A stretch of DNA of 64,000 bases from an uncultured Polaribacter sp. (lineage in GTDB: Bacteria > Bacteroidota > Bacteroidia > Flavobacteriales > Flavobacteriaceae), in the NCBI RefSeq assembly GCF_947500975.1, contig NZ_CANMUE010000003.1:1-64000 (forward strand), in the 5' to 3' direction. Below the pieces are notes generated by a model that was not told the origin of the DNA, made no database searches, and saw only the letters and a list, made by a program, of their open reading frames with translations. Below, one piece after another: positions 43,215 to 53,232 of this stretch. Each line of letters starts with the position of its first letter. Within the stretch, counting starts at the first letter, position 1. Made by a program: the position numbers and the translations under genes.

Positions 43215-43811
43215 TTATTCTGCAGCTGGTGTAGCTTCAGTTTCTTCTTCATCTGCTGCAACAGTTGCATTTCTAGAAGTTCTAACTTGTACTACAACTG
43301 TATTTTCTGGGTGCATAAATGTATAATCATCATTAAATAAAGATGATAAAACTAATTTACTTCCAATCTTTAAGCCAGATATATCAGCAGTAACAAAATC
43401 TGGAAGATTTGCTGGTAATGCTTTAATTTTTAATTTACGGTTTGTAAAACGTAAAGATCCACCATTTAATACACCTGGTGAAGTTCCTGTTAATTTTACA
43501 GGAATATTCATTGTAACTTCTTTATCATCAAATAATTGATAAAAATCTACATGTAAAATTTTATCAGTTACTGGATGAAACTGAATGTCTTGTAAAATTG
43601 TTAGTATTTTTTCTCCATCAACATTAATTGTTGCGGTATATACATTTGGAGTATATACTAAACTTTTAAATGCTTTTTCTTCTGCAGAAAAATGCACTGG
43701 TTTATCTCCTCCGTAAATAACGCAAGGAACCATACCAGCATTACGTAAGGCTTTGGTTGCTACCTTTCCTACGCTTTCTCTTTTTGATCCTTTAATTGTA
43801 ATTGATTTCAT
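43215..43811 (-). CDS. rplY: 50S ribosomal protein L25/general stress protein Ctc
   Basis: A 198-aa CTC-form L25. The N-terminal 5S rRNA-binding domain (about 1-90: [43 protein letters not shown]) is followed by a C-terminal TL5-like beta domain and a Glu-rich tail ([13 protein letters not shown]). It lies 19 bases after prs in the same transcript, and prs-rplY-pth is a common gene order. Confidence 0.96.
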   Translation of the reverse strand: MKSITIKGSKRESVGKVATKALRNAGMVPCVIYGGDKPVHFSAEEKAFKSLVYTPNVYTATINVDGEKILTILQDIQFHPVTDKILHVDFYQLFDDKEVTMNIPVKLTGTSPGVLNGGSLRFTNRKLKIKALPANLPDFVTADISGLKIGSKLVLSSLFNDDYTFMHPENTVVVQVRTSRNATVAADEEETEATPAAE

Positions 43812-43830
43812 TACTTTTTTATTAATTTTG

Positions 43831-44772
43831 TTACATTAAAAATTGTCCACTAATTGAAGTGTTTTCTTGCACTTTATGCATAACATCCGCAAATAATGGC
43901 GCGCAAGATACAACTTTAATTTTAGATGTCTCCTTTTTTAGAGGAATTGTATCAGAAACAATTAATTCTGTTAATCCTGATTTTTCTATTTTATCATAGG
44001 CTCCTCCAGATAAAATTGGGTGTGTACAAATTGCTCTAACGCTTAACGCCCCTCTTTCAATCATTAGATCTGCAGCGTGAGCTAAGGTTCCACCTGTATC
44101 AATCATATCATCAACCAAAATTACATTTTTACCATTTACATCACCAATTAATTCCATATGCCCTATTACATTGGCTTTTTTACGCTGTTTATAACAAATT
44201 ACAACATCCGAAAGTAAATGTTTTGAATAGGCATACGCTCTTTTAGAACCTCCCATATCTGGTGATGCAATTGTTAAGTTTTCAAGTTTTAAACTCTCTA
44301 TATAAGGCATAAAAATTGTTGAAGCATATAGATGATCTACTGGTTTTTCAAAAAAACCTTGAATCTGATCTGCATGTAAATCCATTGTCATAATTCTAGT
44401 AGCACCTGCTACTTGTAGTAAATTTGCCACTAATTTAGCGCCAATAGCTACTCTTGGTTTATCTTTTCTGTCTTGTCTTGCCCAACCAAAATATGGCATT
44501 ACTGCAGTAATATGTCTTGCAGATGCTCTTTTTGCTGCATCTATCATTAATAACATTTCCATTAAATTATCTGCTGTTGGAAATGTTGAACCAATTAAAA
44601 AAACTCTTCTTCCTCTAACAGATTCTTCAAAAGCTGGTTGAAATTCACCATCGCTAAAATGTGTTGTAATTACATTTCCTAATTCTGCACCATATTCTTT
44701 AGCTATCTTTGCTCCTAAAGCAGTACTTTGTGAACAAGCAAAAAGCTTGGGTGTAAGTTGATTTATAGACAT
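43831..44772 (-). CDS. prs: Ribose-phosphate pyrophosphokinase
   Basis: A 313-aa class I PRPP synthase with [16 protein letters not shown] (about 41-56), [15 protein letters not shown] (ATP loop), [14 protein letters not shown] (metal-binding) and the PRPP loop [16 protein letters not shown] (about 220-235). It makes PRPP for purine, pyrimidine, His, Trp and NAD synthesis; upp and nadD in this window use its product or related pools. Confidence 0.97.
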   Translation of the reverse strand: MSINQLTPKLFACSQSTALGAKIAKEYGAELGNVITTHFSDGEFQPAFEESVRGRRVFLIGSTFPTADNLMEMLLMIDAAKRASARHITAVMPYFGWARQDRKDKPRVAIGAKLVANLLQVAGATRIMTMDLHADQIQGFFEKPVDHLYASTIFMPYIESLKLENLTIASPDMGGSKRAYAYSKHLLSDVVICYKQRKKANVIGHMELIGDVNGKNVILVDDMIDTGGTLAHAADLMIERGALSVRAICTHPILSGGAYDKIEKSGLTELIVSDTIPLKKETSKIKVVSCAPLFADVMHKVQENTSISGQFLM

Positions 44773-44798
44773 TTAGTTGTATTTTGTTGTTGTTGCCA

Positions 44799-44806
44799 CA
44801 AAAATA
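44799..44806 (-). promoter_or_regulatory. -7 box of the prs operon
   Basis: CAAAAATA on the plus strand (TATTTTTG on the minus) lies 27 bases upstream of the prs ATG. No TTG at standard spacing is visible. Confidence 0.4.
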
Positions 44807-44862
44807 TAAATTATTTAATGAGTTTGAATGAAAAATTCGATATTAAAACTAAAAATATTTAT

Positions 44863-44870
44863 TAGCTTTG
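44863..44870 (+). promoter_or_regulatory. -7 box of tRNA-Leu
   Basis: TAGCTTTG fits the consensus and would start transcription around 44877, about 12 bases before the tRNA. A -33 TTG is not evident. Confidence 0.4.
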
Positions 44871-44888
44871 CATTGCTATTATTTACTT

Positions 44889-44970
44889 GCTCAAGTGGCG
44901 GAATTGGTAGACGCGCTGGATTCAAAATCCAGTTCTTTCGGGAGTGTGGGTTCGATTCCCACCTTGAGTA
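44889..44970 (+). tRNA. tRNA-Leu (anticodon CAA)
   Basis: An 82-base cloverleaf. Acceptor arms GCTCAAG (44889-44895) and CTTGAGT (44963-44969) pair with a terminal G-T; the anticodon stem CTGGA/TCCAG encloses TTCAAAA, anticodon CAA, reading UUG. A long variable arm (TTCTTTCGGGAG), typical of Leu, and the T-loop GGTTCGATTCC are present. CCA is not encoded. Confidence 0.97.
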
Positions 44971-44975
44971 CAGAT

Positions 44976-45008
44976 AAAAACCTTAACTTTAAAAGTTGAG
45001 GTTTTTTT
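44976..45008 (+). terminator. Terminator after tRNA-Leu
   Basis: AACCTTAACTTT pairs with AAAAGTTGAGGTT with one T-G wobble, followed by a run of T up to 45008. Confidence 0.8.
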
Positions 45009-45101
45009 GAACACAATAAAATGTAAAAAACACCCATACTGCTAACCTTTGTAAAACCTTCTCTTTTTTAATACCTTTGAGGAAATTTTTTAGCTATAAA
45101 A

Positions 45102-45683
45102 ATGGATGATTTTTTATTATATATAAAAATGGGATTAACCCATGTTTTAGATTTTTTTGCCTACGACCATATTCTTTTTTTAATTGTATTAGCAGTAGTT
45201 TTTACATATAAACAATGGAAAAAAGTATTGTGGTTAGTAACACTTTTTACTATTGGTCATTCAATTACATTGGCATTATCTGCCTATGAAATCATTAAAT
45301 TTAAAGTTAATATTATTGAGTTTTTAATTCCTTTAACAATATTTATTACAGGAGTAATTAATATTATAAACCTAAAAGGAAAAATTAATGAAAAAGAAAA
45401 TATCAACTTAATTTTCGCGTTCTTTTTTGGTTTAATCCATGGCCTTGGTTTTTCTAATTATTTTAAATTGATGATTGGAGAAGAAGAAAGTAAATTTTTA
45501 CCTTTAATAGAATTTGCATTAGGTATAGAACTTGCGCAAGTAATTATTGTTTTAACAATTTTGATAGTTGGTAGCATCATTCAAAAATTAATAAAAAACA
45601 GTAGAAAATATTGGATTGCTATTTGTTCATCAATTGTTATATTAATTTCTATCCAAATGATGATTGAAAGAGTCTTTTGGTAA
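45102..45683 (+). CDS. HupE/UreJ-family membrane protein
   Basis: A 193-aa protein with about six helices. Family marks are FFAYDHILFLIVLAVVF near the N-terminus, TIGHSITLALSAY, and FFGLIHGLGFSNYF with the conserved histidines that may bind metal. HupE/UreJ proteins are putative Ni or Co permeases; in Bacteroidota no hydrogenase or urease accompanies them and none is here. Transport role is inferred. Confidence 0.88.
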   Translation: MDDFLLYIKMGLTHVLDFFAYDHILFLIVLAVVFTYKQWKKVLWLVTLFTIGHSITLALSAYEIIKFKVNIIEFLIPLTIFITGVINIINLKGKINEKENINLIFAFFFGLIHGLGFSNYFKLMIGEEESKFLPLIEFALGIELAQVIIVLTILIVGSIIQKLIKNSRKYWIAICSSIVILISIQMMIERVFW

Positions 45684-45726
45684 AAAATTAACGCCTTAAT
45701 CTTACAAATATTTTTACATTCGTTTT

Positions 45727-46152
45727 ATGACAAAGCAAAAGCAGCTAAAATATGATAAAGCCTATCTTAAAATGGCTTTTGAATGGGGTAAATTATCTCA
45801 TTGCAAACGCAAACAAGTAGGCGCTTTAATTGTAAAAGATAGAATGATTATTTCTGATGGTTTTAATGGAACTCCAACAGGTTTTGATAATTGTTGCGAA
45901 GACGAAGAAGGGATAACTAAGTGGGAAGTTTTACACGCAGAAGCAAACGCAATTTTAAAAGTTGCATCATCCACTCAATCTGCAAAAAACGCTACTTTAT
46001 ATATTACATTATCACCCTGCAAACAATGCAGCAAACTCATACATCAAGCAGGTATTAAACGTGTTGTATATGCCAGAAAATATAAAGATTCTTCGGGATT
46101 AGATTTCTTAGAAAAAGCAGGTGTAGAAATAATGCATTTACCTTATGAATAA
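45727..46152 (+). CDS. dCMP deaminase family protein
   Basis: A 141-aa cytidine/deoxycytidylate deaminase fold: zinc motif HAEANAIL (His and catalytic Glu, about 74-81) and SPCKQC (about 97-102), preceded by KRKQVGALIVKDRMIISDGFNGTP. It probably deaminates dCMP to dUMP for thymidylate synthesis. Its last 8 bases overlap the start of the S41 protease gene, indicating coupling. Confidence 0.92.
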   Translation: MTKQKQLKYDKAYLKMAFEWGKLSHCKRKQVGALIVKDRMIISDGFNGTPTGFDNCCEDEEGITKWEVLHAEANAILKVASSTQSAKNATLYITLSPCKQCSKLIHQAGIKRVVYARKYKDSSGLDFLEKAGVEIMHLPYE

Positions 46153-47716
46153 AAATAACTTACCCTTGTATTTTGCTTTTGCAGTAATTTTAGGAATCTT
46201 AATTGGTACTTTTTTTGGCGGAAGTTCTAATAATATATTATCTCTTTCTAAAAATACATCACAAGAACAAAAAATTAAAAAGTTAATTAACTTTATCGAA
46301 AAAGATTATGTAGATACTGTAAATACAGACAATCTTTTAGATGGTGCAATTACGCAAATGTTGGGTAAATTAGACCCACACTCTGTTTATATTCCTAAAG
46401 AAAACTTACAAGCAGTTACTGAAAATATGCAAGGTAATTTTGTTGGAATTGGTGTACAATTTAGAATGATAAACGATTCTATAACCGTAATTCAACCTAT
46501 AAAAGGTGGGCCAAGTATTAAAGCTGGAATAAAAGCTGGAGACAGAATTTTAATCGCTGATAAAGACACTCTTTTTGGAAAAAGAATAAGAAGTAATAAA
46601 GTACCAAAATATTTAAAAGGAAAGCCTAATACAAACGTTAAACTTCAAATTTATAGAAAAACAAACGACTCACTATTTACAGTAAACATTATCCGAGGAA
46701 AAGTAAACATTAAAAGTGTAGATTTAGCTTATATGATTAACGATTCCGTTGGCTATATTAAATTAGATCGTTTTGCAAATAATACTTTTACTGAATTTAA
46801 AACCTCTTTAAATTCTTTAATTAAGAACGGAATGTCTGATCTAGTACTAGATTTAAGAGGAAATGGCGGTGGTTTTATTCACATTGCCAATAGTATTATT
46901 GATGAATTTTTAGAAGACGATAAACTAATGGTTTTCACAAAAAACAATAAAGGTTACATAGAAAAATCTTTTGCAACTTCAAAAGGAGCTTTTGAAAAAG
47001 GAGGTTTATATGTTTTAATTGATGAAAATTCCGCCTCTGCTTCCGAAATTGTAGCTGGTGCTTTACAAGACAATGACAAAGGAACCATTATTGGACGTCG
47101 TTCTTTTGGAAAAGGATTAGTGCAAGTAGAAATGGATTTAGGAGATGGCTCTGCAGTGCGTTTAACAACTGCACGCTATTATACTCCAACAGGGCGCTCA
47201 ATTCAAAAACCTTATTCTGGTGAGAATAACAAAGATTACTATAAAGAATATCAAAAAAGATTTACAAATGGTGAATTATTGAACAAAGACAGTATTCCTG
47301 TAGTAGATTCATTAAAATATACAACTCCAAAAGGTAAAATAGTTTTTGGAGGTGGAGGCATTGTACCTGATGTTTTTGTAGCTATGGATACAACTTCCTA
47401 CATGTCTCCATTTTATTTTAACACCATAAACGACTTTGCTTTTGATTATGTTGACAATAATAGAAAAAAGCTAAAAAAATGGAATGTAGATAATTTTATT
47501 GCTGATTTTGATGCAGATGAAACTATTTTTGATACTTATTTAAAACAACAAAAAGACAAAGTAACTCCATCTTTTAAAACCAAACAAAACATTAAAAAAT
47601 ACTTAAAGGCATCAATTGCAAATGTATTATTTGGTGATGTTGGGTTTTACAGAATTATCCATAAAGATGATAAAATGCTTCAAAAAGTATTAGAGTTGGA
47701 AAGTATAGAGGAATAA
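46145..47716 (+). CDS. S41 family C-terminal processing peptidase
   Basis: A 523-aa protein: signal anchor (about 7-27), PDZ domain (about 85-170, GNFVGIGVQFRM, GPSIKAGIKAGDRIL) and S41 protease with the Ser-Lys dyad in NSASASEIVAGAL and SFGKGLVQVEMD. CtpA-type enzymes act in the periplasm on envelope or peptidoglycan-modifying proteins. The gene overlaps the deaminase by 8 bases and is followed at 15 bases by lpxH. Confidence 0.94.
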   Translation: MNKNNLPLYFAFAVILGILIGTFFGGSSNNILSLSKNTSQEQKIKKLINFIEKDYVDTVNTDNLLDGAITQMLGKLDPHSVYIPKENLQAVTENMQGNFVGIGVQFRMINDSITVIQPIKGGPSIKAGIKAGDRILIADKDTLFGKRIRSNKVPKYLKGKPNTNVKLQIYRKTNDSLFTVNIIRGKVNIKSVDLAYMINDSVGYIKLDRFANNTFTEFKTSLNSLIKNGMSDLVLDLRGNGGGFIHIANSIIDEFLEDDKLMVFTKNNKGYIEKSFATSKGAFEKGGLYVLIDENSASASEIVAGALQDNDKGTIIGRRSFGKGLVQVEMDLGDGSAVRLTTARYYTPTGRSIQKPYSGENNKDYYKEYQKRFTNGELLNKDSIPVVDSLKYTTPKGKIVFGGGGIVPDVFVAMDTTSYMSPFYFNTINDFAFDYVDNNRKKLKKWNVDNFIADFDADETIFDTYLKQQKDKVTPSFKTKQNIKKYLKASIANVLFGDVGFYRIIHKDDKMLQKVLELESIEE

Positions 47717-47731
47717 CGTTTCTTTGTAACA

Positions 47732-48493
47732 ATGATTACTATCACTACCTCTAAAAACAAAAAAGTCTATTTTGCTTCAGATCAACATTTAGGAGCACCA
47801 ACTCCAGAAGCTAGTTTACCTCGCGAAAAAAAGTTTGTAGCCTGGTTAGACGAAGTTAAAAAAGATGCAGAAGCAATTTTTTTATTAGGTGATTTGTTCG
47901 ATTTTTGGCACGAATATAAAACGGTTGTTCCTAAAGGATTTGTTAGAGTTTTAGGAAAACTTGCTGAAATTAGAGATTCAGGAATTCCTATTTATTTTTT
48001 TGTTGGTAATCATGATTTATGGATGAACGATTATTTTGAAAAAGAATTAAATATTCCCGTATATCATAAACCTCAAGAATTTATCATCAACAATAAAAAG
48101 TTTTTAATTGGTCATGGAGATGGTTTAGGACCTGGAGACAAAGGTTTTAAACGCATGAAAAAAGTGTTTACATTCCCTTTATTTAAATGGATGTTTAGAT
48201 GGCTTCATCCAGATTTAGGTGTTAAACTAGGGCAATATATGTCTGTAAAAAACAAACTAATTTCTGGTGATGAAGATGCTAAATATTTAGGAGATGAAAA
48301 TGAATGGTTAGTGCAATATTGCAAGCAAAAACTAACACAAGAACACTATGATTATTTTGTATTCGGTCATAGACATTTGCCTTTAGAAATAGAACTACAA
48401 GAAAACTCAAAATACATTAATTTAGGAGATTGGATTCAGTATTTTACGTATGGTAAATTTGATGAAAAAGAGTTTTTATTGAAAAAATATTAA
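47732..48493 (+). CDS. lpxH: UDP-2,3-diacylglucosamine diphosphatase (LpxH-type)
   Basis: A 253-aa calcineurin-type phosphoesterase. Metal motifs: ASDQHLGAP, LLGDLFDFWHEY, VGNHDLWM, GHGDGLGPGD and FGHRHLP. It cleaves UDP-diacylglucosamine to lipid X in lipid A synthesis. It ends with a 4-base overlap with the convergent GNAT gene. Confidence 0.92.
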   Translation: MITITTSKNKKVYFASDQHLGAPTPEASLPREKKFVAWLDEVKKDAEAIFLLGDLFDFWHEYKTVVPKGFVRVLGKLAEIRDSGIPIYFFVGNHDLWMNDYFEKELNIPVYHKPQEFIINNKKFLIGHGDGLGPGDKGFKRMKKVFTFPLFKWMFRWLHPDLGVKLGQYMSVKNKLISGDEDAKYLGDENEWLVQYCKQKLTQEHYDYFVFGHRHLPLEIELQENSKYINLGDWIQYFTYGKFDEKEFLLKKY

Positions 48494-49026
48494 ACCTCTA
48501 AAGAAACAATTCTCCACATTTTATTTTCAAAATTATAATCTTTCAATTTGATAAATCCAACAGATTGATGAGCATTTAAAGACCTACTATTTTTAACATC
48601 AATTTCTGTAACAATTAACTTAAATTGCCCATTAGCACATACATCAGTCTTCATAAATTGATATAATCCCTTAAAAACACCTTTGCCTCTGTAATTTTTA
48701 TCAATGCAAATTTGCCCCATTACAATATAATTTTCATCAGAAATTATACTTGACATTTCATTAAACATTGGTTTTAAAACAGGAATATCATTTGCAAAAT
48801 CTAAGGTCATTGATAGTGCAAAACCAATTACTTTATTATCACATATTGCAATTGTATGTTCACATTTATCATTCATTTTTTTTAAAATTTCAAATGAATG
48901 TTCTACTGTTACAAAACCTTGTTCTACCCTTTCTTTTTCTGATAGATTTTGATATAAATTAATTTTTTGCAGTTTTAAAATTTGCTCTAATTCTGATTTA
49001 GTAGAAGATTTTTTATAAGTTATCAT
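48490..49026 (-). CDS. GNAT family N-acetyltransferase
   Basis: A 178-aa acetyltransferase. The acetyl-CoA pyrophosphate loop is CIDKNYRGKGVFKGLYQFM (about 107-125), preceded by a strand MGQI, and followed by VTEIDVKNSRSLNAHQSVGFIKL. The substrate cannot be inferred. Convergent with lpxH; no terminator between the two. Confidence 0.88.
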   Translation of the reverse strand: MITYKKSSTKSELEQILKLQKINLYQNLSEKERVEQGFVTVEHSFEILKKMNDKCEHTIAICDNKVIGFALSMTLDFANDIPVLKPMFNEMSSIISDENYIVMGQICIDKNYRGKGVFKGLYQFMKTDVCANGQFKLIVTEIDVKNSRSLNAHQSVGFIKLKDYNFENKMWRIVSLEV

Positions 49027-49102
49027 AGCTCCCTTTCGTTTTTAGTAAATACCCGTTTTAAAGTAGATTCATAATCCATAATTATTAAAAAATAAAGATA
49101 AA

Positions 49103-49130
49103 AAAATGCTACTTGAAAAAGTAGCATTTT
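49103..49130 (-). terminator. Terminator of the second TonB receptor gene
   Basis: Perfect arms AAAATGCTAC (49103-49112) and GTAGCATTTT (49121-49130), 8-base loop, T-run on the minus strand. Confidence 0.85.
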
Positions 49131-49155
49131 ACTAATATATAATTTTAATTATTGA

Positions 49156-52005
49156 TTAGAATCTGTAGTTTAATGATAAGTTAAACATAGTTCCTAATTG
49201 ACTAAAGTGGTAACCATCATAAGTCATTTGAGAATAACGTTGGTTAAATGTAATTAAATCAGACTGGTTTTGAATTTCAGTTTGACCAGTAGAAGTAATT
49301 GCTGTACTATCAATAATAGCTTGTCCTGTAGCATTTTCAGCTTTAAATGCCCACTCTGGTAATACATTTAATAAATTATTTACATTTAATGCAATTGTAA
49401 GTTTTTCTGTTGCATTAAAGTTAATACCTAAATCTGTTACAACCTTAGGTGTAAATTCTGTTCTTAAATTAGAATCTAAACCTTGTTGCTTAAATGTTGT
49501 TTTTCCAAAATATGTATTATTTAATGACAATCCCCATTTACCAATATCATAGTTAGTGCCTAAAATCCATTTTGTTTGAGGCCTAGAAGTAAAAAATAAT
49601 GCTTCTTGAGTATCATTAACAACAGATTGTCCTGCATCAGAAACTAGAGTTGGATTCTTAACATCTCCATCTCTTTCATTTTGAATTGTATAATTACCAG
49701 ATAAGTTAAAGCCTAATTTTCCATTACCAACTTCAATACCTTGATAACCAATTACTACATCTATTCCCGAAGTTTTAGTATCTATTGCATTAGAGAAAAA
49801 ACTTAAATCAGATAAATTATTATCTCTTAAAATATCATCAAGTGGTGTAGTACCAATATTAACACCTTCACTATCAAAAGCCGTTCCTGTAATTTCAGAA
49901 CCTAAAACAATTCTATCTTTAACAACAATGTTGTAGTAATCAAAAGTAAAACTTAAATGTCTATTAACTTTACCTCCAAAACCTAATGTAAAGTTTGTTG
50001 AAGTTTCAGCATCTAATTTATCTAAACCTAATAAACCTGCTTGTGTAGATACGTTATTTACCAAACCACCTACTTGAATTCCTTGTCCAGGCACAAAACT
50101 ATATTGCGCTTTTTGAGTATAAATTTGATGTAAAGTTGGTGCTCTAAACCCTGTAGATAAAGAACTTCTTAATGTATACTTGTCGTTTATTGTATATGCT
50201 CCACTTGCTTTCCAAACAAAAGCATTTCCAAAATCAGAATAATTTTCAGACCTAATAGTACCGTCCAAAGTTAAGTTTTCAGAAGGGTTCCAGTTTAATG
50301 ATGCATAACCACCAAAGTTGTAACGTGTAAACTTTCCTGAATTTTCAGGACTGTTTCCTGAAAATGAATCTGCACCACCACCATCATAAGATGCTAATTC
50401 TCCTTCAATAACTTCAAAAGTTTCATATCTAAACTCCGTACCAAAAGCAACACTTAAATTATCAGAAAGTATTTTAGAAATATCCATATTACCAACATTG
50501 TGAGAAAAAGCAGTTCCTCCTGGATCAAAAGATTTTTTACTATTTTCTCTATATAATTGAGACCCTTCGGTAATTTCTCCATCATCAACAATGCCATCAC
50601 CATCAGCATCTACCCAAGTAGAAGGAGAATATACAAGGTTTCTATTATGAGAATCATTAATTTTATATGTTTGAGAATTTCCACCAGTAGTAAAACTAGC
50701 ATCAATATTCCATTCATTTTTAACCGTTTTAAAACCTATGGTTGCATTATAATCATTTAAATCTCCTTCAAAAGTAGGCACATATCCATCATAACCTCCA
50801 TCTGTAGTTGGATTATCTCCTGGGAAAAAATCTGCTAAATATGGCATATCCTCTACTGTTCTCCAATACGGAGTTCTATAATTTGCATAACTATTTACTT
50901 TTTTATTTATAAAAGCAGCATTAAAATACAGTTTAGATTCTTCACTTAATTTATATTCACCATTCACTAAAAATTTAGCGGCAGCAGTTTCTGGTGAACC
51001 GTTAATATTCCCAGCATCAGGATTTCTTGTTAAAAACTCTTGTACAAAAGCTAAATCAGCACCAAAACCTAAATCACCATCAGCCTCAGCTACTGCGTTT
51101 ACAGTTCCTGGTCTGTTTGATAAACTAGTTTTAGAAAAATCTACTGTATAGTTTATAAACCCTTTATCATCACCAATTGAAGAACCATTATTTATACTAA
51201 CTCCAAACATTTCTCCATCTCCTTCAGATGTTATACCTGTTCTTAACGTAGCAGAACCTCCTTTTGGTGTATCTTTTAAAATAATGTTTATTACACCCGC
51301 AATTGCATCAGAACCATACTGTGCAGAAGCCCCATCTCTTAATACTTCAACTGTTTTAATAGCATCTGTAGGAATACCAGAAATATCTGAACCTGTTTCT
51401 CCTCTACCTGGAGAAGTTTGTGTATACAATAAAGCACTTAAATTTTTACGCTTACCATTAATTAAAATTAAGGTTCTACTTGGTCCCATATTTCTAATTT
51501 CATAAGGGTCTAATAAAGAAGTTGCATCGTTAACTGGTGTTTGTACAGTGTTAAATGATGGAATCTTATATTGTAAAGCCTTATCAAAAGTTGTTTGACC
51601 AGTTGATATTAAATCCTTTGCAGAAACAACATCTATTGGTAAAGGGCTTTTTGTATTACTTCTTTGAGGAGTTCTAGAACCTGTAATAACTATTTCATCT
51701 AAAGATTCACTTCCTTCTTCAACAACAATTGTTACTGCTGCGTTAGAAGTTATACTTACTTCCTTAGTTTTATAACCAATAGAAGAAACTACAATAGTAA
51801 CTGGTAAACTTTTTACTGTTAAGTTAAACTCTCCATTATCATCCGTAGTAGCACCATTACTTGTACCTTTTTGTATCACATTCATATAAGGTATAACCTC
51901 ACCAGAAGTGTCTGTAACTTTCCCCTTTATTGTTTGCGCTGCCAATGAAATTGGTAAGAACAATAAAAAAACTGCTAAAATTTTAAATACGTTTTTTTGT
52001 TTCAT
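49156..52005 (-). CDS. TonB-dependent outer membrane receptor with carboxypeptidase-regulatory-like domain
   Basis: A 949-aa protein: signal peptide (1-23, ending AAQ), carboxypeptidase-regulatory-like domain (25-100, TIKGKVTDTSGEVIPYMNV), plug (about 110-245, IRNMGPSRTLILINGKRKN, EVLRDGASAQYGSDAIAGVINI) and barrel ending in GTMFNLSLNYRF. Plug motifs resemble the large iron/vitamin-type receptors rather than SusC. One predicted extracellular loop contains DADGDGIVDDGE, an EF-hand-type calcium loop. No partner gene is adjacent. Ligand unknown. Confidence 0.92.
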   Translation of the reverse strand: MKQKNVFKILAVFLLFLPISLAAQTIKGKVTDTSGEVIPYMNVIQKGTSNGATTDDNGEFNLTVKSLPVTIVVSSIGYKTKEVSITSNAAVTIVVEEGSESLDEIVITGSRTPQRSNTKSPLPIDVVSAKDLISTGQTTFDKALQYKIPSFNTVQTPVNDATSLLDPYEIRNMGPSRTLILINGKRKNLSALLYTQTSPGRGETGSDISGIPTDAIKTVEVLRDGASAQYGSDAIAGVINIILKDTPKGGSATLRTGITSEGDGEMFGVSINNGSSIGDDKGFINYTVDFSKTSLSNRPGTVNAVAEADGDLGFGADLAFVQEFLTRNPDAGNINGSPETAAAKFLVNGEYKLSEESKLYFNAAFINKKVNSYANYRTPYWRTVEDMPYLADFFPGDNPTTDGGYDGYVPTFEGDLNDYNATIGFKTVKNEWNIDASFTTGGNSQTYKINDSHNRNLVYSPSTWVDADGDGIVDDGEITEGSQLYRENSKKSFDPGGTAFSHNVGNMDISKILSDNLSVAFGTEFRYETFEVIEGELASYDGGGADSFSGNSPENSGKFTRYNFGGYASLNWNPSENLTLDGTIRSENYSDFGNAFVWKASGAYTINDKYTLRSSLSTGFRAPTLHQIYTQKAQYSFVPGQGIQVGGLVNNVSTQAGLLGLDKLDAETSTNFTLGFGGKVNRHLSFTFDYYNIVVKDRIVLGSEITGTAFDSEGVNIGTTPLDDILRDNNLSDLSFFSNAIDTKTSGIDVVIGYQGIEVGNGKLGFNLSGNYTIQNERDGDVKNPTLVSDAGQSVVNDTQEALFFTSRPQTKWILGTNYDIGKWGLSLNNTYFGKTTFKQQGLDSNLRTEFTPKVVTDLGINFNATEKLTIALNVNNLLNVLPEWAFKAENATGQAIIDSTAITSTGQTEIQNQSDLITFNQRYSQMTYDGYHFSQLGTMFNLSLNYRF

Positions 52006-52193
52006 ATATTAAATATTTTTTGTTTATAAAAACAAATATTAAGGTTTTATTTGAATAAGGCAAATAATTTTAACATTTTATTAAGAAAAAAACCTAAAAA
52101 AAATAAATATATCAATCATTTAACAATTAAATTACATTTTAAATTATTAATATCTTTAACCTTCTTTTAACAAAAAAAAAAATGTTAAAATTG

Positions 52194-52201
52194 TAGCTTT
52201 G
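52194..52201 (+). promoter_or_regulatory. -7 box of the MoxR-Bat operon
   Basis: TAGCTTTG lies 37 bases before the moxR ATG and fits the consensus. The proper upstream spacing falls in an A-run without TTG. A weak or activator-dependent promoter is possible. Confidence 0.45.
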
Positions 52202-52237
52202 TAAGTAGAACAAATTATTAATTAATTATCAGATATA

Positions 52238-53227
52238 ATGGATGTAGATGTTAGAGCTATTAATGAAAAAATTGAAAGAGAAAGTGCCTTTATAGACATA
52301 CTAACCTTAGAAATGAATAAGGTAATTGTTGGACAAAAACAAATGATAGAAAGTTTGTTAATTGGTCTACTTGGTAATGGACATATTTTATTAGAAGGTG
52401 TACCGGGTTTAGCAAAAACTTTGGCAATCAATACTTTATCTAAAGCTGTACAAGGCAGTTTTAGTAGAGTTCAGTTTACTCCAGATTTATTACCTGCCGA
52501 TGTTGTTGGAACTATGATTTACAACATGAAAGACAATGATTTTTCTATTAAAAAAGGCCCAATTTTTGCAAATTTTGTTTTAGCTGATGAAATAAACAGA
52601 GCACCGGCAAAAGTACAATCTGCATTATTAGAAGCTATGCAAGAGCGTCAAATTACAATTGGCGACACTACTTTTAAATTAGATGAGCCTTTTTTAGTAA
52701 TGGCAACTCAAAATCCTGTAGAACAAGAAGGAACATACCCTTTGCCAGAAGCACAAGTTGATAGATTTATGCTAAAAGTGGTTATTGATTATCCTAAACT
52801 ACAAGACGAGCAAGTTATTATGCGTCAGAATTTAAGTGGAGGATATGAAAAAGTAAACCCTGTAATTACTGTAGATCAGATTATAAAAGCTAGAGAAGTG
52901 GCTGCTGAGGTTTATATGGATGAAAAAATTGAAAAATACATTCTAGATATCATTTTTGCAACACGTTATCCAGAGAAATATAATTTGTCAAATTTAAAAG
53001 ATTTAATCAGTTTTGGAGCTTCACCTCGTGGAAGTATCAATTTAGCAAAAGCAGCAAAATGTTACGCTTTTATTAAAAGAAGAGGATATGTAATTCCAGA
53101 AGACGTTAGGGCTGTAGTTACAGATGTTTTACGTCACAGAATTGGAATTACTTATGAAGCCGAAGCAGAAAATGTAACTTCTGTAGATATTATTAATTCT
53201 ATTATTAATGAGGTTGAAGTACCTTAA
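52238..53227 (+). CDS. MoxR family AAA+ ATPase
   Basis: A 329-aa protein with Walker A EGVPGLAKT (about 53-61), Walker B FVLADEINRAP, sensor 1 ATQNPVEQEGTYPLPEAQVDRF and the C-terminal lid with SPRGSINLAKAAK. MoxR ATPases act as chaperones for vWA-domain proteins; the downstream genes encode exactly such proteins. First gene of the operon. Confidence 0.95.
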   Translation: MDVDVRAINEKIERESAFIDILTLEMNKVIVGQKQMIESLLIGLLGNGHILLEGVPGLAKTLAINTLSKAVQGSFSRVQFTPDLLPADVVGTMIYNMKDNDFSIKKGPIFANFVLADEINRAPAKVQSALLEAMQERQITIGDTTFKLDEPFLVMATQNPVEQEGTYPLPEAQVDRFMLKVVIDYPKLQDEQVIMRQNLSGGYEKVNPVITVDQIIKAREVAAEVYMDEKIEKYILDIIFATRYPEKYNLSNLKDLISFGASPRGSINLAKAAKCYAFIKRRGYVIPEDVRAVVTDVLRHRIGITYEAEAENVTSVDIINSIINEVEVP

Positions 53228-53232
53228 AAATT

